From Alkalimonas collagenimarina (lineage in GTDB: Bacteria; Pseudomonadota; Gammaproteobacteria; Enterobacterales; Alteromonadaceae), in the NCBI RefSeq assembly GCF_030717845.1, contig NZ_JAUZVZ010000007.1, forward strand, positions 21,693 to 85,692: a stretch of 64,000 nt of DNA, written 5' to 3'. Of this stretch, positions 1 through 8,400 are shown piece after piece (the first letter of the stretch is position 1; every line of letters starts with the position of its first letter). Under the pieces are notes generated by a model, which worked only from the letters and a program-made list of their open reading frames with translations, ran no database searches and was not told the DNA's origin. A program made the position numbers and the translations under genes.

Positions 1-675
1 TTGTATGGCTATGCAGATAGCTTGGATGAAAAGCATTTAGGGTTTATAGAACAAAATATTGATGATTGTGCCGATTTTAACTCTGGTAATTTGGCGATGT
101 TTTTACCTTCAGACATGCAGAATGATTCAAACTACCAAAGCAGGATTCTGCATGATGCTGGGTTTATTTCTTTGGTTTGGTTGAGTACAGCAGCAAGTCA
201 TGGGCAAGAAGATGCATTGGCAGAAATTATGTTTCATGGGCCTGAGGCTTTAGCCAGGGCTGGAATGAGCTCCCCTAAACTACAACAGCAGTATCTGGGC
301 CTATTGTCGAAAAGGTCTCCTGAGGCTTGGTTAGGAATTGGGGCCTGTACGAGTGCTAATGATCCTGGCTCTGTTGGCCTGGCAATACAGACACTTGCTT
401 GCGAGCAAAGTCAGAACTGTCGTTCATTGAAAAACTACGATGCACTCACGATGCGCCAATTTTTGACGAACAGCCTGATCAAACCTCAAAGTCAGCTGCA
501 TCATGAAGAAGTGCTGTCCTGGTTTAAACCGGACTATGCGAGCGTGCTGTGGGAGCAGAGCGACGAGCTGGAAAACTTCTCAGAGATAAAAAGCCAAGTG
601 ATGATGGAGCAAATGGAACCAGCATTTCAAGCTGAACTATTAGAAGGTTGCCTTTGTTCCATTGGCCTTTGTTAG
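1..675 (+). CDS. Hypothetical protein, 5'-truncated by the window edge
   Basis: This is an open frame from base 1 to a TAG at 673-675. I do not recognise it. The first codon is a TTG at the very edge, so the true start is probably upstream and the 224 visible residues are a C-terminal part. The sequence is soluble-looking and mostly helical, with no membrane segment and several scattered cysteines, including a Cys-x-Cys near the C-terminus that is followed by a terminal Cys. It is convergent with copD, and a hairpin lies between the two. A role in metal handling is not indicated beyond the neighbourhood. Confidence 0.6.
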   Translation: MYGYADSLDEKHLGFIEQNIDDCADFNSGNLAMFLPSDMQNDSNYQSRILHDAGFISLVWLSTAASHGQEDALAEIMFHGPEALARAGMSSPKLQQQYLGLLSKRSPEAWLGIGACTSANDPGSVGLAIQTLACEQSQNCRSLKNYDALTMRQFLTNSLIKPQSQLHHEEVLSWFKPDYASVLWEQSDELENFSEIKSQVMMEQMEPAFQAELLEGCLCSIGLC

Positions 676-690
676 ATAGTGGATAAATGG

Positions 691-716
691 CCCCTACTGC
701 TTTCATGCAGTGGGGG
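691..716. terminator. Hairpin between convergent genes
   Basis: Arms CCCCTACTGC (691-700) and GCAGTGGGGG (707-716) pair over 10 bp with one G-T wobble, around the loop TTTCAT. It lies between the end of the first gene and the end of copD, where it could terminate both strands. No clear U-tract follows on the plus strand. Confidence 0.5.
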
Positions 717-745
717 ATCGTTGATAGTATTCCAGAGTTAAGCAG

Positions 746-1603
746 TCAATTGGACCAGCCTATGATGGTTGTTAATACGACAGTTGTGATGAATACAGAC
801 ACCGCGAGCAGCATTTCCAGGGCAATGGTTTTTTTTAATCTAACCAAGCCTGCTGGTTGGTGCAACGCAGGAACCAGACGTAATTTATTGAAGGCACCAA
901 GACCCAGCAGCACACTGACCAGGCCTAATTTAGGCAGCAGTATTCGGCCATAGGTTGTTTGCCAGAGTTGGCTTGGCTCCGAGAATAAAAGTAATAACAT
1001 ACCCAGTCCGCTGCCAATCAACAGCAACAGCACAACGACCATGAGTTGCCCGAACTGCTGCATCAGGGGTTGTAGCTTGCTGGCAGACTGCTGTTGGCAT
1101 AGTCGCCATAAAACCGGTAAAGCGCCGATCCAGAGTCCGATGCAAAGCAGGTGCAAGCTAAGTGCTAACCGTCCAATGAGACCATGCTGAAGCAGATGCC
1201 CACTCAGGGTGAAGCTGAATAATAGCAGCAGCACCACAGTCAATTGCATGAGCGCTTGTAGCCGCTGGTAGTGCCTGATTAGCAGACTCAGAGCTAGTAG
1301 CGTAAAGGCCGCCCACTGCCATAGCATGGCTTGCCCTGTGCCATCGGGCAGCAGCATCCAGATTAGTTCGCGGTCAAACATGCCACTGACGCCAGTCATG
1401 GCAATACTGCCAATAAAGAGTAAAAAACTGGCAGTTGCACTCAATACGCCCAGACCAGCAACGGTCAGATAGCTTTGCCAGTGAACAGGCTGCTCTAATT
1501 TATGTTGGCGCGACAGCCAGCAGCAAAACAATGCTCCCACTGTCAGCGCCATACAAATGAACAGCGTTAGCCGGCTTAAAACCGTCCAAAGCTCCCACTG
1601 CAT
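746..1603 (-). CDS. copD: CopD family copper resistance membrane protein
   Basis: This 285-residue protein is almost entirely hydrophobic, with about eight predicted membrane segments and a C-terminal region typical of CopD (last segment near residues 262-281). CopD proteins sit in the inner membrane and work with periplasmic CopC in copper uptake or resistance. The start codon directly abuts the copC stop with no gap, so the two are almost certainly translationally coupled. The window places the pair beside a CusBA-type efflux system, which supports a role in copper homeostasis. The family call rests on hydropathy and on the copC linkage. Confidence 0.85.
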   Translation of the reverse strand: MQWELWTVLSRLTLFICMALTVGALFCCWLSRQHKLEQPVHWQSYLTVAGLGVLSATASFLLFIGSIAMTGVSGMFDRELIWMLLPDGTGQAMLWQWAAFTLLALSLLIRHYQRLQALMQLTVVLLLLFSFTLSGHLLQHGLIGRLALSLHLLCIGLWIGALPVLWRLCQQQSASKLQPLMQQFGQLMVVVLLLLIGSGLGMLLLLFSEPSQLWQTTYGRILLPKLGLVSVLLGLGAFNKLRLVPALHQPAGLVRLKKTIALEMLLAVSVFITTVVLTTIIGWSN

Positions 1604-2047
1604 TTAGCTTTCCAACTCAGTGCTAGTCTCAGCCAGCATCGCATGGTGATGATGCTGGTGCGATTCTGACTCAGGTTCCGGGTTCGATGCTTCAGCGTCT
1701 GGATCTATTTGAAAGCTGATAGTACCGGATACCCGGTGACCGTCGGCGCCAAGAGCCGCCCATTCCAGCTGATAGTGACCTGGCGCTAATGTCGGTAGCG
1801 GAAATTCAATGTGATCTGTCGGCTGGCGATTGCGCTCAAAGCCAAACTCTATCGCTTGATCCTGATGTGTCAGGTCGAGTGACAGCATCCGCACCGGATC
1901 ACCAAAATGCAGCATGACTACGGCGGTTGGTTCATTTAATACCGCACCATCAGCCGGGATCGAAAACTGCATAGGGGTATGGGCCAGCACTTTGGCTGGT
2001 GCAAAGCAAAGGATGACTAACGCAAAAAACATCATAAAACGATTCAT
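1604..2047 (-). CDS. copC: CopC family periplasmic copper-binding protein
   Basis: The 147-residue precursor has a signal peptide (residues 1-22, cleavage after VLA). The mature protein begins AHTPMQFSIPADGAV, the CopC pattern in which an N-terminal His helps bind Cu(II). The domain is a small beta-sandwich ending at about residue 115 in the family-typical GTISFQI strand. A His-rich tail follows (HQHHHHA, about residues 130-136), absent from minimal CopC proteins and probably an extra copper-binding segment. It heads the copCD operon. CopC carries copper in the periplasm and delivers it to CopD. Confidence 0.88.
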   Translation of the reverse strand: MNRFMMFFALVILCFAPAKVLAHTPMQFSIPADGAVLNEPTAVVMLHFGDPVRMLSLDLTHQDQAIEFGFERNRQPTDHIEFPLPTLAPGHYQLEWAALGADGHRVSGTISFQIDPDAEASNPEPESESHQHHHHAMLAETSTELES

Positions 2048-2142
2048 GAAAACTACCTCAAAATTCTAGTGGATCAGTATAGGCACTCGGTATGGCCCGG
2101 CACAGGCTAACCAAAGTCATTAAAAAAACGAGTGAAAGGGAG

Positions 2143-2517
2143 TTAACTGAATGGTTTGGGTGGTTTAAATAACGCTAATTGATTGACACTTAAGTCACTG
2201 AATGCATGGACACTCAATGATTCTGAAGGTTCGAATGCAGGGAGGTTATCTGCTTGATCGGCTGCGGTAGATTGAACACAGCAGCTGGCGCAGATGGCAC
2301 AGGCCTGAGCGTAACCATCTGATGGGGCGATATCGGTAATATCGTGCCGAGTAGTGTCCTCGTTGGCAGCGGGTTCACTGTACTCTATCTGAAGCTGTTG
2401 TTGCAGTGGGGCTGAATTTTCCATGGTGCCATGATCAGCATGACAACCAGCCATAGCCAAGCCTGCTATGCTTTTTAGCAACAGCGTAGCTATCAGGACA
2501 ATGGCAGAAAAACGCAT
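2143..2517 (-). CDS. Small secreted Cys-rich protein of the metal cluster
   Basis: This 124-residue protein has an N-terminal signal segment (residues 1-23) and then a mature part with a CHADHG motif and a cysteine cluster, CAICASCC, near residues 94-101. I do not recognise a named domain; it resembles the short, poorly conserved secreted proteins often found beside copper efflux genes. It is divergent from another small Cys-containing protein at 2649, and the two share a plan: signal, CH near the mature N-terminus, a Cys-x2-Cys pair, then a proline-containing tail. A periplasmic metal-binding role is inferred only from position and residues. Confidence 0.65.
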   Translation of the reverse strand: MRFSAIVLIATLLLKSIAGLAMAGCHADHGTMENSAPLQQQLQIEYSEPAANEDTTRHDITDIAPSDGYAQACAICASCCVQSTAADQADNLPAFEPSESLSVHAFSDLSVNQLALFKPPKPFS

Positions 2518-2648
2518 TCAGGCGCACCTTCTTCAGACGATGACGCAACCTTAGCGAAAATTGCAGTTAAAGGCAAACTCGTCTGTTGTATTTTGACAGT
2601 CATGGCATTTAGGTGTATCTTTAGCACATTCTCACTCAGGTATTAGCC

Positions 2649-3035
2649 ATGCTTAGCACCTTTGTACAACGGCAAAAATTTTGGGTCATCCCGATGATGG
2701 TCAGCCTTGCCTTGTCCTGGTGTTTGCTATTTTGTGGCCAGTTACTTGCTGAACATCATCCGGCAGAGGCGCAGTCTGATGCACCGCCGTGCCATTCAGT
2801 GCTATCGACTACGGCTGAATTGATGTCAAACCATGATTTGTGTTCTGGTTGTGCATTGGATGCGGTTACGAGCAGTGGCTTAGAATTTCCCCCTGTTGTG
2901 TTGTGGCAAGAGCCTGTACTTGAACTGACACTGGATGAACTCCCCGTTGAGCAAGCTGGTTTATATCTGGCTCAGGGCCCGCCTTACCCCCGAACGACCC
3001 CTCTGTACTTAGAAAAATCTCTGTTGTTAATCTGA
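2649..3035 (+). CDS. Small secreted Cys/His protein upstream of cusB-like gene
   Basis: This 128-residue protein has a hydrophobic N-terminal segment (about residues 14-34), then PPCHSVL and NHDLCSGCALD, giving a CH pair and a Cys-x2-Cys pair in a probable periplasmic domain. No family is recognised with certainty. It is followed after 78 bp by the CusB-like adaptor on the same strand, so it probably opens that operon. The overall design mirrors the divergent gene at 2143-2517. Periplasmic metal capture is an inference. Confidence 0.65.
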   Translation: MLSTFVQRQKFWVIPMMVSLALSWCLLFCGQLLAEHHPAEAQSDAPPCHSVLSTTAELMSNHDLCSGCALDAVTSSGLEFPPVVLWQEPVLELTLDELPVEQAGLYLAQGPPYPRTTPLYLEKSLLLI

Positions 3036-3113
3036 AATCTGCTGGTTTTCTGATCGTCGGTTGCATGCTGTTGCATGTGGTTGCTTTAGATTTTAACCTG
3101 GCAGGATTTTTTT

Positions 3114-5444
3114 ATGTTGGCTTCAAAAAACGGACGCTCTGCGTTGTTAATCTGGTTCATGATGTTCAGTTATGGTGTATGGGCTACCCCGCATCAGCAT
3201 GATCATGAGCATCATCATTCGGCGAATGCTTCTGCGGTGACGCAGGATGATCCACTGGCTTCACTGCGCGGTGAAGCGACCACCATCTATACCTGCTCAA
3301 TGCATCCGCATGTACGTTCAGAAAACCCTGACGACCGCTGCCCGATTTGTGGCATGGCGTTAATTCCGGTAGAGCAGGATGATGATGAGCCGCTACCTGA
3401 TGAAGAAGGCACCGTGCTGCGTTTAAGCCCGCGAGCTCACGCCTTGTTGCAACCTGAGCTGACGCCGGTGCGGTTGCAGCGCGCTGAGGCCAGTTTGTCG
3501 CTTGTGGGTAAACTAGCCGCCGATCAGAGCCAGCTTAAAACCATCAGTGCCTGGAGCTCCGGACGGATTGAGCAGTTGTATCTGAATAGTACCGGGGTGG
3601 ATGTTACGGCTGGTCAACCGATGGTGGAGATTTTTAACCCTGATTTGATTGTGATCCAGCAAGAGCTGGTGCAGGCCGGGCAACTATCTTCAGCTCAGGG
3701 CAGTGCACGGGCTGGTAGTTTGCCAGCCCGTTCAACGCTTGATGCAGCCAGGCGGCGCTTGCGTTTACTGGGTGTGCCCAGCGAACAAATTGAAGCCATC
3801 CTGCAAAGTGAAACCTTGCAAGACACGGTGACCATAAGTGCGCCGGTGTCCGGCCGGGTGTTGGATAAGTTGGTCAATAGCGGTGCTTATGTCACGACCG
3901 GACAACCCCTTTTTACCGTGCTGGGTTTGGATACACTCTGGTTAGAGTTAGAAGCCTTTGAGCATCAACTAGCCTTGATCGTGCCTGGTCAAACCTTGAC
4001 GGTCGAGCTGTTGGCTTTACCCGGTGAGCAGTTGCACGCCGAAGTGTTGCTGTTGGAGCCGGTCGTGGATGCAAGCCGCCGAACTGTGCGGGTGCGTGCT
4101 CAGCTGGATAACCCCGATGGCCGCTTAAAACCAGGCATGTTGGCCAGAGCGCAGCTGAAAAGCAGCCAGGATGATGTATTACTTATCCCTGTCTCGGCTG
4201 CGTTACTGACTGGCGAACGGGCTTTGGTGTATGTGCAGCTGGAGGATGAACGACCAACTTATGCAGGTCGTGAAGTCACGCTGGGCCGTCGTTTTGGCGA
4301 TCACTATGAAGTTCTGGCCGGGTTGAATGAAAACGATCTGGTGGTCAGCAAAGGCGCTATGCGCCTTGATAGTGAACTGCAAATCCGCGGTTTATCCAGC
4401 ATGATGGCTGCCACTGGCGAGGGTGGCGATCCGCACGCGCATCACCGGTCTGCGGACGCTGGGCAGACTGAAACCCAGCCTACCCAGTCAACGGGAAGCT
4501 CATCGGTAGAGATGACGAGTGATTTTCAGTTGGATACCAGCAAAGAAAAGGCATTACTTGAGGCATACACCCAGCTGTATCAGGCACTGACTGAAGACGA
4601 TTTAGCCAGCTGGCAACAAGGCGCTGCAGATTTTCACCAGGTGGTAGCGGCCATCGACTGGCCAGATAGCTTCAAATCAGAAGTGAGTGCCATGCAGCAG
4701 GGCGCAGGCCATAGCCATCATGTCGGCTCGCTGGAGCAAGCTCGTGAACAGTATTATCCCCAGGTACAGGCATTGCTTACACTTGCAGAGCAGGGCGTGC
4801 TGGCCGCGGGCTGGTATCGGGCCTATTGCCCAATGGCCCGTGGTGGACGAGGCGCCGCCTGGTTGCAACCGCAGGATAGCGTGCTGAACCCTTACTATGG
4901 CGCCATGATGCTGCGCTGTGGGGATGTGGAAACACAGTTCCCTGCCCGCGAGGGACATCAATCCAATGGGCATCCAGCTGATGGAAGCGGGCACTCCTCT
5001 TTTACGCTTACGGATGAACAGCAAGCACCACTGTTGCAGGCTTATCAGCGTTTGTACCAGGCACTGACTGAAGATGATTTGGCAGCCTGGCAACAAGGTG
5101 CGGCAGATTTTCATCAGGTAATAGCGGCCATCGATTGGCCAGATAGCTTAAAGTCAGAAGTGAGTGCCATGCAGCAAGGCGCAGGCCATAGCCATCACGT
5201 GGGCTCGCTGGAGCAAGCTCGTGAACAGTATTATCCCCAGGTACAGGCATTACTGACTTTGGCAGAGCAGGGGGTGTTAGCTGCTGGCTGGTATCGGGCC
5301 TATTGTCCGATGGCCCGTGGTGGACGAGGCGCTGCCTGGCTGCAGCCGCAGGATAATGTATTGAACCCTTATTATGGTGCCATGATGTTGCGCTGTGGAG
5401 ACATTGAGCAGCAGTATCCGCAGGGAGATGCTCATGACCACTGA
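3114..5444 (+). CDS. CusB-like RND adaptor with tandem C-terminal DUF3347 domains
   Basis: This periplasmic adaptor (membrane fusion protein) of a heavy-metal RND efflux system has 776 residues, far longer than the roughly 400 of E. coli CusB. In order: signal peptide (1-24), His-rich stretch (27-35, QHDHEHHHS), heavy-metal-binding motif (59-86, YTCSMHPH...CPICGMALIP), adaptor core with barrel-sandwich and beta-barrel parts (about 100-430), a His/acid linker, then two nearly identical DUF3347-type domains (about 481-611 and 640-770). Each has CPMARGG, GAAWLQP, NPYYGAMML and RCGD. The stop overlaps the start of the pump gene, so adaptor and pump are coupled. Cu(I)/Ag(I) is the likely substrate, from family and neighbours. 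Confidence 0.9.
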   Translation: MLASKNGRSALLIWFMMFSYGVWATPHQHDHEHHHSANASAVTQDDPLASLRGEATTIYTCSMHPHVRSENPDDRCPICGMALIPVEQDDDEPLPDEEGTVLRLSPRAHALLQPELTPVRLQRAEASLSLVGKLAADQSQLKTISAWSSGRIEQLYLNSTGVDVTAGQPMVEIFNPDLIVIQQELVQAGQLSSAQGSARAGSLPARSTLDAARRRLRLLGVPSEQIEAILQSETLQDTVTISAPVSGRVLDKLVNSGAYVTTGQPLFTVLGLDTLWLELEAFEHQLALIVPGQTLTVELLALPGEQLHAEVLLLEPVVDASRRTVRVRAQLDNPDGRLKPGMLARAQLKSSQDDVLLIPVSAALLTGERALVYVQLEDERPTYAGREVTLGRRFGDHYEVLAGLNENDLVVSKGAMRLDSELQIRGLSSMMAATGEGGDPHAHHRSADAGQTETQPTQSTGSSSVEMTSDFQLDTSKEKALLEAYTQLYQALTEDDLASWQQGAADFHQVVAAIDWPDSFKSEVSAMQQGAGHSHHVGSLEQAREQYYPQVQALLTLAEQGVLAAGWYRAYCPMARGGRGAAWLQPQDSVLNPYYGAMMLRCGDVETQFPAREGHQSNGHPADGSGHSSFTLTDEQQAPLLQAYQRLYQALTEDDLAAWQQGAADFHQVIAAIDWPDSLKSEVSAMQQGAGHSHHVGSLEQAREQYYPQVQALLTLAEQGVLAAGWYRAYCPMARGGRGAAWLQPQDNVLNPYYGAMMLRCGDIEQQYPQGDAHDH
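4558..4927 (+). repeat. Tandem coding repeat, copy 1 (DUF3347-type domain)
   Basis: This is the first of two in-frame copies within the adaptor gene, offset from the second by exactly 477 bp with no indel across about 370 bp. Most differences are synonymous or conservative. The protein copies differ at only a handful of positions, for example Phe versus Leu in the WPDS(F/L)KSE segment. Confidence 0.85.
5035..5404 (+). repeat. Tandem coding repeat, copy 2 (DUF3347-type domain)
   Basis: This is the second copy of the block at 4558-4927. Identical stretches such as the region encoding GSLEQAREQYYPQVQALLTL indicate a recent duplication or ongoing gene conversion. The copies are separated by a roughly 30-residue linker rich in His, Gly and Ser. 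Confidence 0.85.
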
Positions 5445-8400
5445 GCGTGTTGAATCAGTTAGATCCGATCATTGGTTCGACCGGTTAATGGCCGTTTGCG
5501 TGCAGCAAAAACTGTTGGTGTTGCTGTTGGCTGCAGTGTTGTTAGTTGCCGGTGTAGCTTATGCACCTTTTGGCTGGAAAACCGGCATGCCGCTGCAGCC
5601 GGTAGCGGTAGATGCCATTCCAAATCTCGGCGAAAATCAGCAAATTGTTTTTACCGAGTGGCCGGGGAGGTCACCCCAGGATGTAGAAGATCAAATCAGT
5701 TATCCGCTTGGCGTGGCCCTGATGGGAGTGCCGGGTGTGAAAGATGTGCGCTCCTTGTCGATGTTTGGCTTTTCCAGTATCGCAGTGATATTTGATGACA
5801 ATGTGGAGTTTTACTGGTCGCGCACCCGCTTGCTGGAAAAGCTGGCCAGCTTGCCACCTGCCGCTTTGCCTGATGGCGTGCAACCAACTTTAGGACCGGA
5901 TGCAACCGCACTGGGTCAGGTCTACTGGTACACGTTAGAGGGGCGCGATCCTGGCGGTAACAGCACTGGCGGTTGGGATTTAGATGAGCTGCGGACGATA
6001 CAGGACTGGTACCTGCGTAATGGCTTACTGGCCGCAGAGGGCATCAGTGAAGTGGCCTCGATTGGCGGTTATCAGCGTGAATACCAGATTGAAGTGGATC
6101 CGGATTTATTGCGTATCCATCAGGTCAGCTTGACTCAGGTGACGGACGCGGTGATGGCATCCAACCTGGATGTTAGTGCTGGTAGCCGGGAGATTAACGG
6201 CGTTGAGTACCTGATCCGCGGTGTTGGTTTTGTCAAACAACTGGCTGATATCGAACAAGCCGTGGTGCGGTTGGCGCCAGATCACACACCTATTCGGGTG
6301 TCGGATGTCGCCAGAGTGCAATTTGGCCCGGCTGAGCGGCGCGGCGCACTGGACGTTAATGGCGCCGAAGCGGTTGGTGGTGTGGTCACGGTACGTGAAG
6401 GCTATAACCCACGCCAGGCTATCGATAATGTGAAAGCTCGTTTGCAGGAAGTTAGCCGTGGTTTACCAGCTAAAGCCGTGATCGACTGGCAGCAGGTCAG
6501 CCCGGCAGAGGTGGATGCGTTCGCCCGTGACTGGCAATTGCCCGGCTGGCAAGGCCGGGATCAAGCGGTACAAAGCGAATGGCAGAGCTTCTTACGTGCT
6601 CAGTCGGCAGAGAACTGGCCAGAGTGGCTGACTATAAGCCAACTGACGGTAGTGCCGTTTTATGATCGCAGTGAACTGATTGATGAAACCCTTGGCACTT
6701 TGCAGGATGCACTAACACAGCAATTGCTGGTCACCGTGGTGGTGGTACTGGCCTTGTTGCTGCATATCCGGGCCGCTCTGGCAGTTAGCGTGATGCTGCC
6801 CATGGCCGTGTTGCTGAGTTTTATTGCCATGAAGTGGTTCTCGGTAGATGCCAATATTGTGGCGCTGGCAGGCATCGCCATCGCCATTGGTACCATTGTG
6901 GATATGGGCATTATTGTCAGTGAAAACCTGCTCCGGCAGCGACAACAGCAACCTGAACTGAAAGCCGTTGATGCAGTGATGCGAGCAGGCCGGGAAGTGG
7001 GGCCGGCTATTCTGACGGCCATCAGCACCACCGTGATCAGCTTTTTACCGGTCTTTACCATGACAGGTGCCGAGGGCAAGTTGTTTGGCCCGCTGGCTTA
7101 CACCAAAACGTTTGTGCTGCTGGCGGCTGCTTTTCTGGCGCTCACCGTATTGCCGGTTCTGCTTTGCTTACTATTCCAATGGCGGAAATCTGATGCGGTT
7201 CGCAACTGGCAGCAATGGTTGCTAAGCAGCCGACGCTGGTGGTTGCTGGCCGCGCTGCTCTTACTCTGTGTCTGGTTAAACAATAGCTTGCTCTGGCTGG
7301 CCACTTTGCTTTATGGCGCGGTTTTGTTTTGGTCTGCATACCAGCAAAGGTTACTGGCTGCCATGCTGAAGCGCTGGCCAGCTCTTGCGAAACAGCAGCA
7401 GCGTTTGCAACAACTTCGGGCCGTTTTACCCTTTTCTGTCTGGCGGCTGGGGCATGTGTTTTTGATCATCGTGTTGCTACTGGCCGCGATCAGTCTGCTC
7501 AGTCAGGTCTGGCAACCACTCGGCCCTATGCCAGGAGCCTTGGTAAACTGGTGGTTTGTGGTACTGCTCATTGGTGGGGTGCTGGGGTTTTTCCTGCTGT
7601 TTTTGTGGGCTTATCCCAGGTTGCTGGCTGCGTGCCTACGTTTTAAGTGGGTGTTTTTATGTCTGCCACTGCTGGTGGTGGGCTATGGTGCCACGGTCTG
7701 GCTCGGCGCGCAGCAAACCCTTGGCTGGGTGCCCACGCTCTACAGTAAACTCGGCGGTGATGCTGAGCATGTCAGACACTCGGATAGCTGGGTTGGTTTA
7801 ACCCATCGCTATCCGGGGCTTGGCCGTGAGTTTATGCCAGCATTGGATGAAGGCGCCTTTTTATTGATGCCAAGTTTAATGCCGCATGCTTCTATTGGTG
7901 AAGCCCTGGCGGTATTGCAGCAGCAGGACCAGGCCATTGCGGCCATCCCGGAAGTGCGTTCTGTGGTCGGTAAAATTGGCCGCGCTGAAACGGCATTGGA
8001 CCCGGCGCCGTTGGGTATGATTGAAACGGTGATCCAGTATCACAGCGAGTTTAAAACTGATCAGCAAGGCCGTCGGCTGTATTTTCGCTATGACAACCGG
8101 GCGGGGGAGTTCGTCCGGGATGCGAACGATCAGCTGATTGAAGATCCGCGTGGCCGGCCGTACCGGCAATGGCGGCAGCATATTCAGTCACCGGATGATA
8201 TCTGGCAGGAAATCGTACGGGCGGCGCAGCTACCAGGGGTGACTTCAGCGCCGAAACTGCAGCCGATAGAAACCCGTTTATTGATGCTGCAAACCGGCAT
8301 GCGGGCGGCTATGGGACTTAAGTTGTCGGCACCTGATCTTGCGACTTTAGATGAGCTGGCAGTAGAGTTGGAACAAATGATGCGCCAGGCACCCGGGGTA

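Noticed and set aside
4677..5114. Long minus-strand open frame inside the adaptor gene
   Set aside because: It is antisense to a well-supported CDS and arises from the GC and codon pattern of the duplicated block; the product has no family features.
6660..7079. Minus-strand 139-codon frame within the pump gene
   Set aside because: Shadow of the RND pump; composition is Thr/Ser/Ala-rich as expected for antisense of membrane helices, and no ribosome site is seen.
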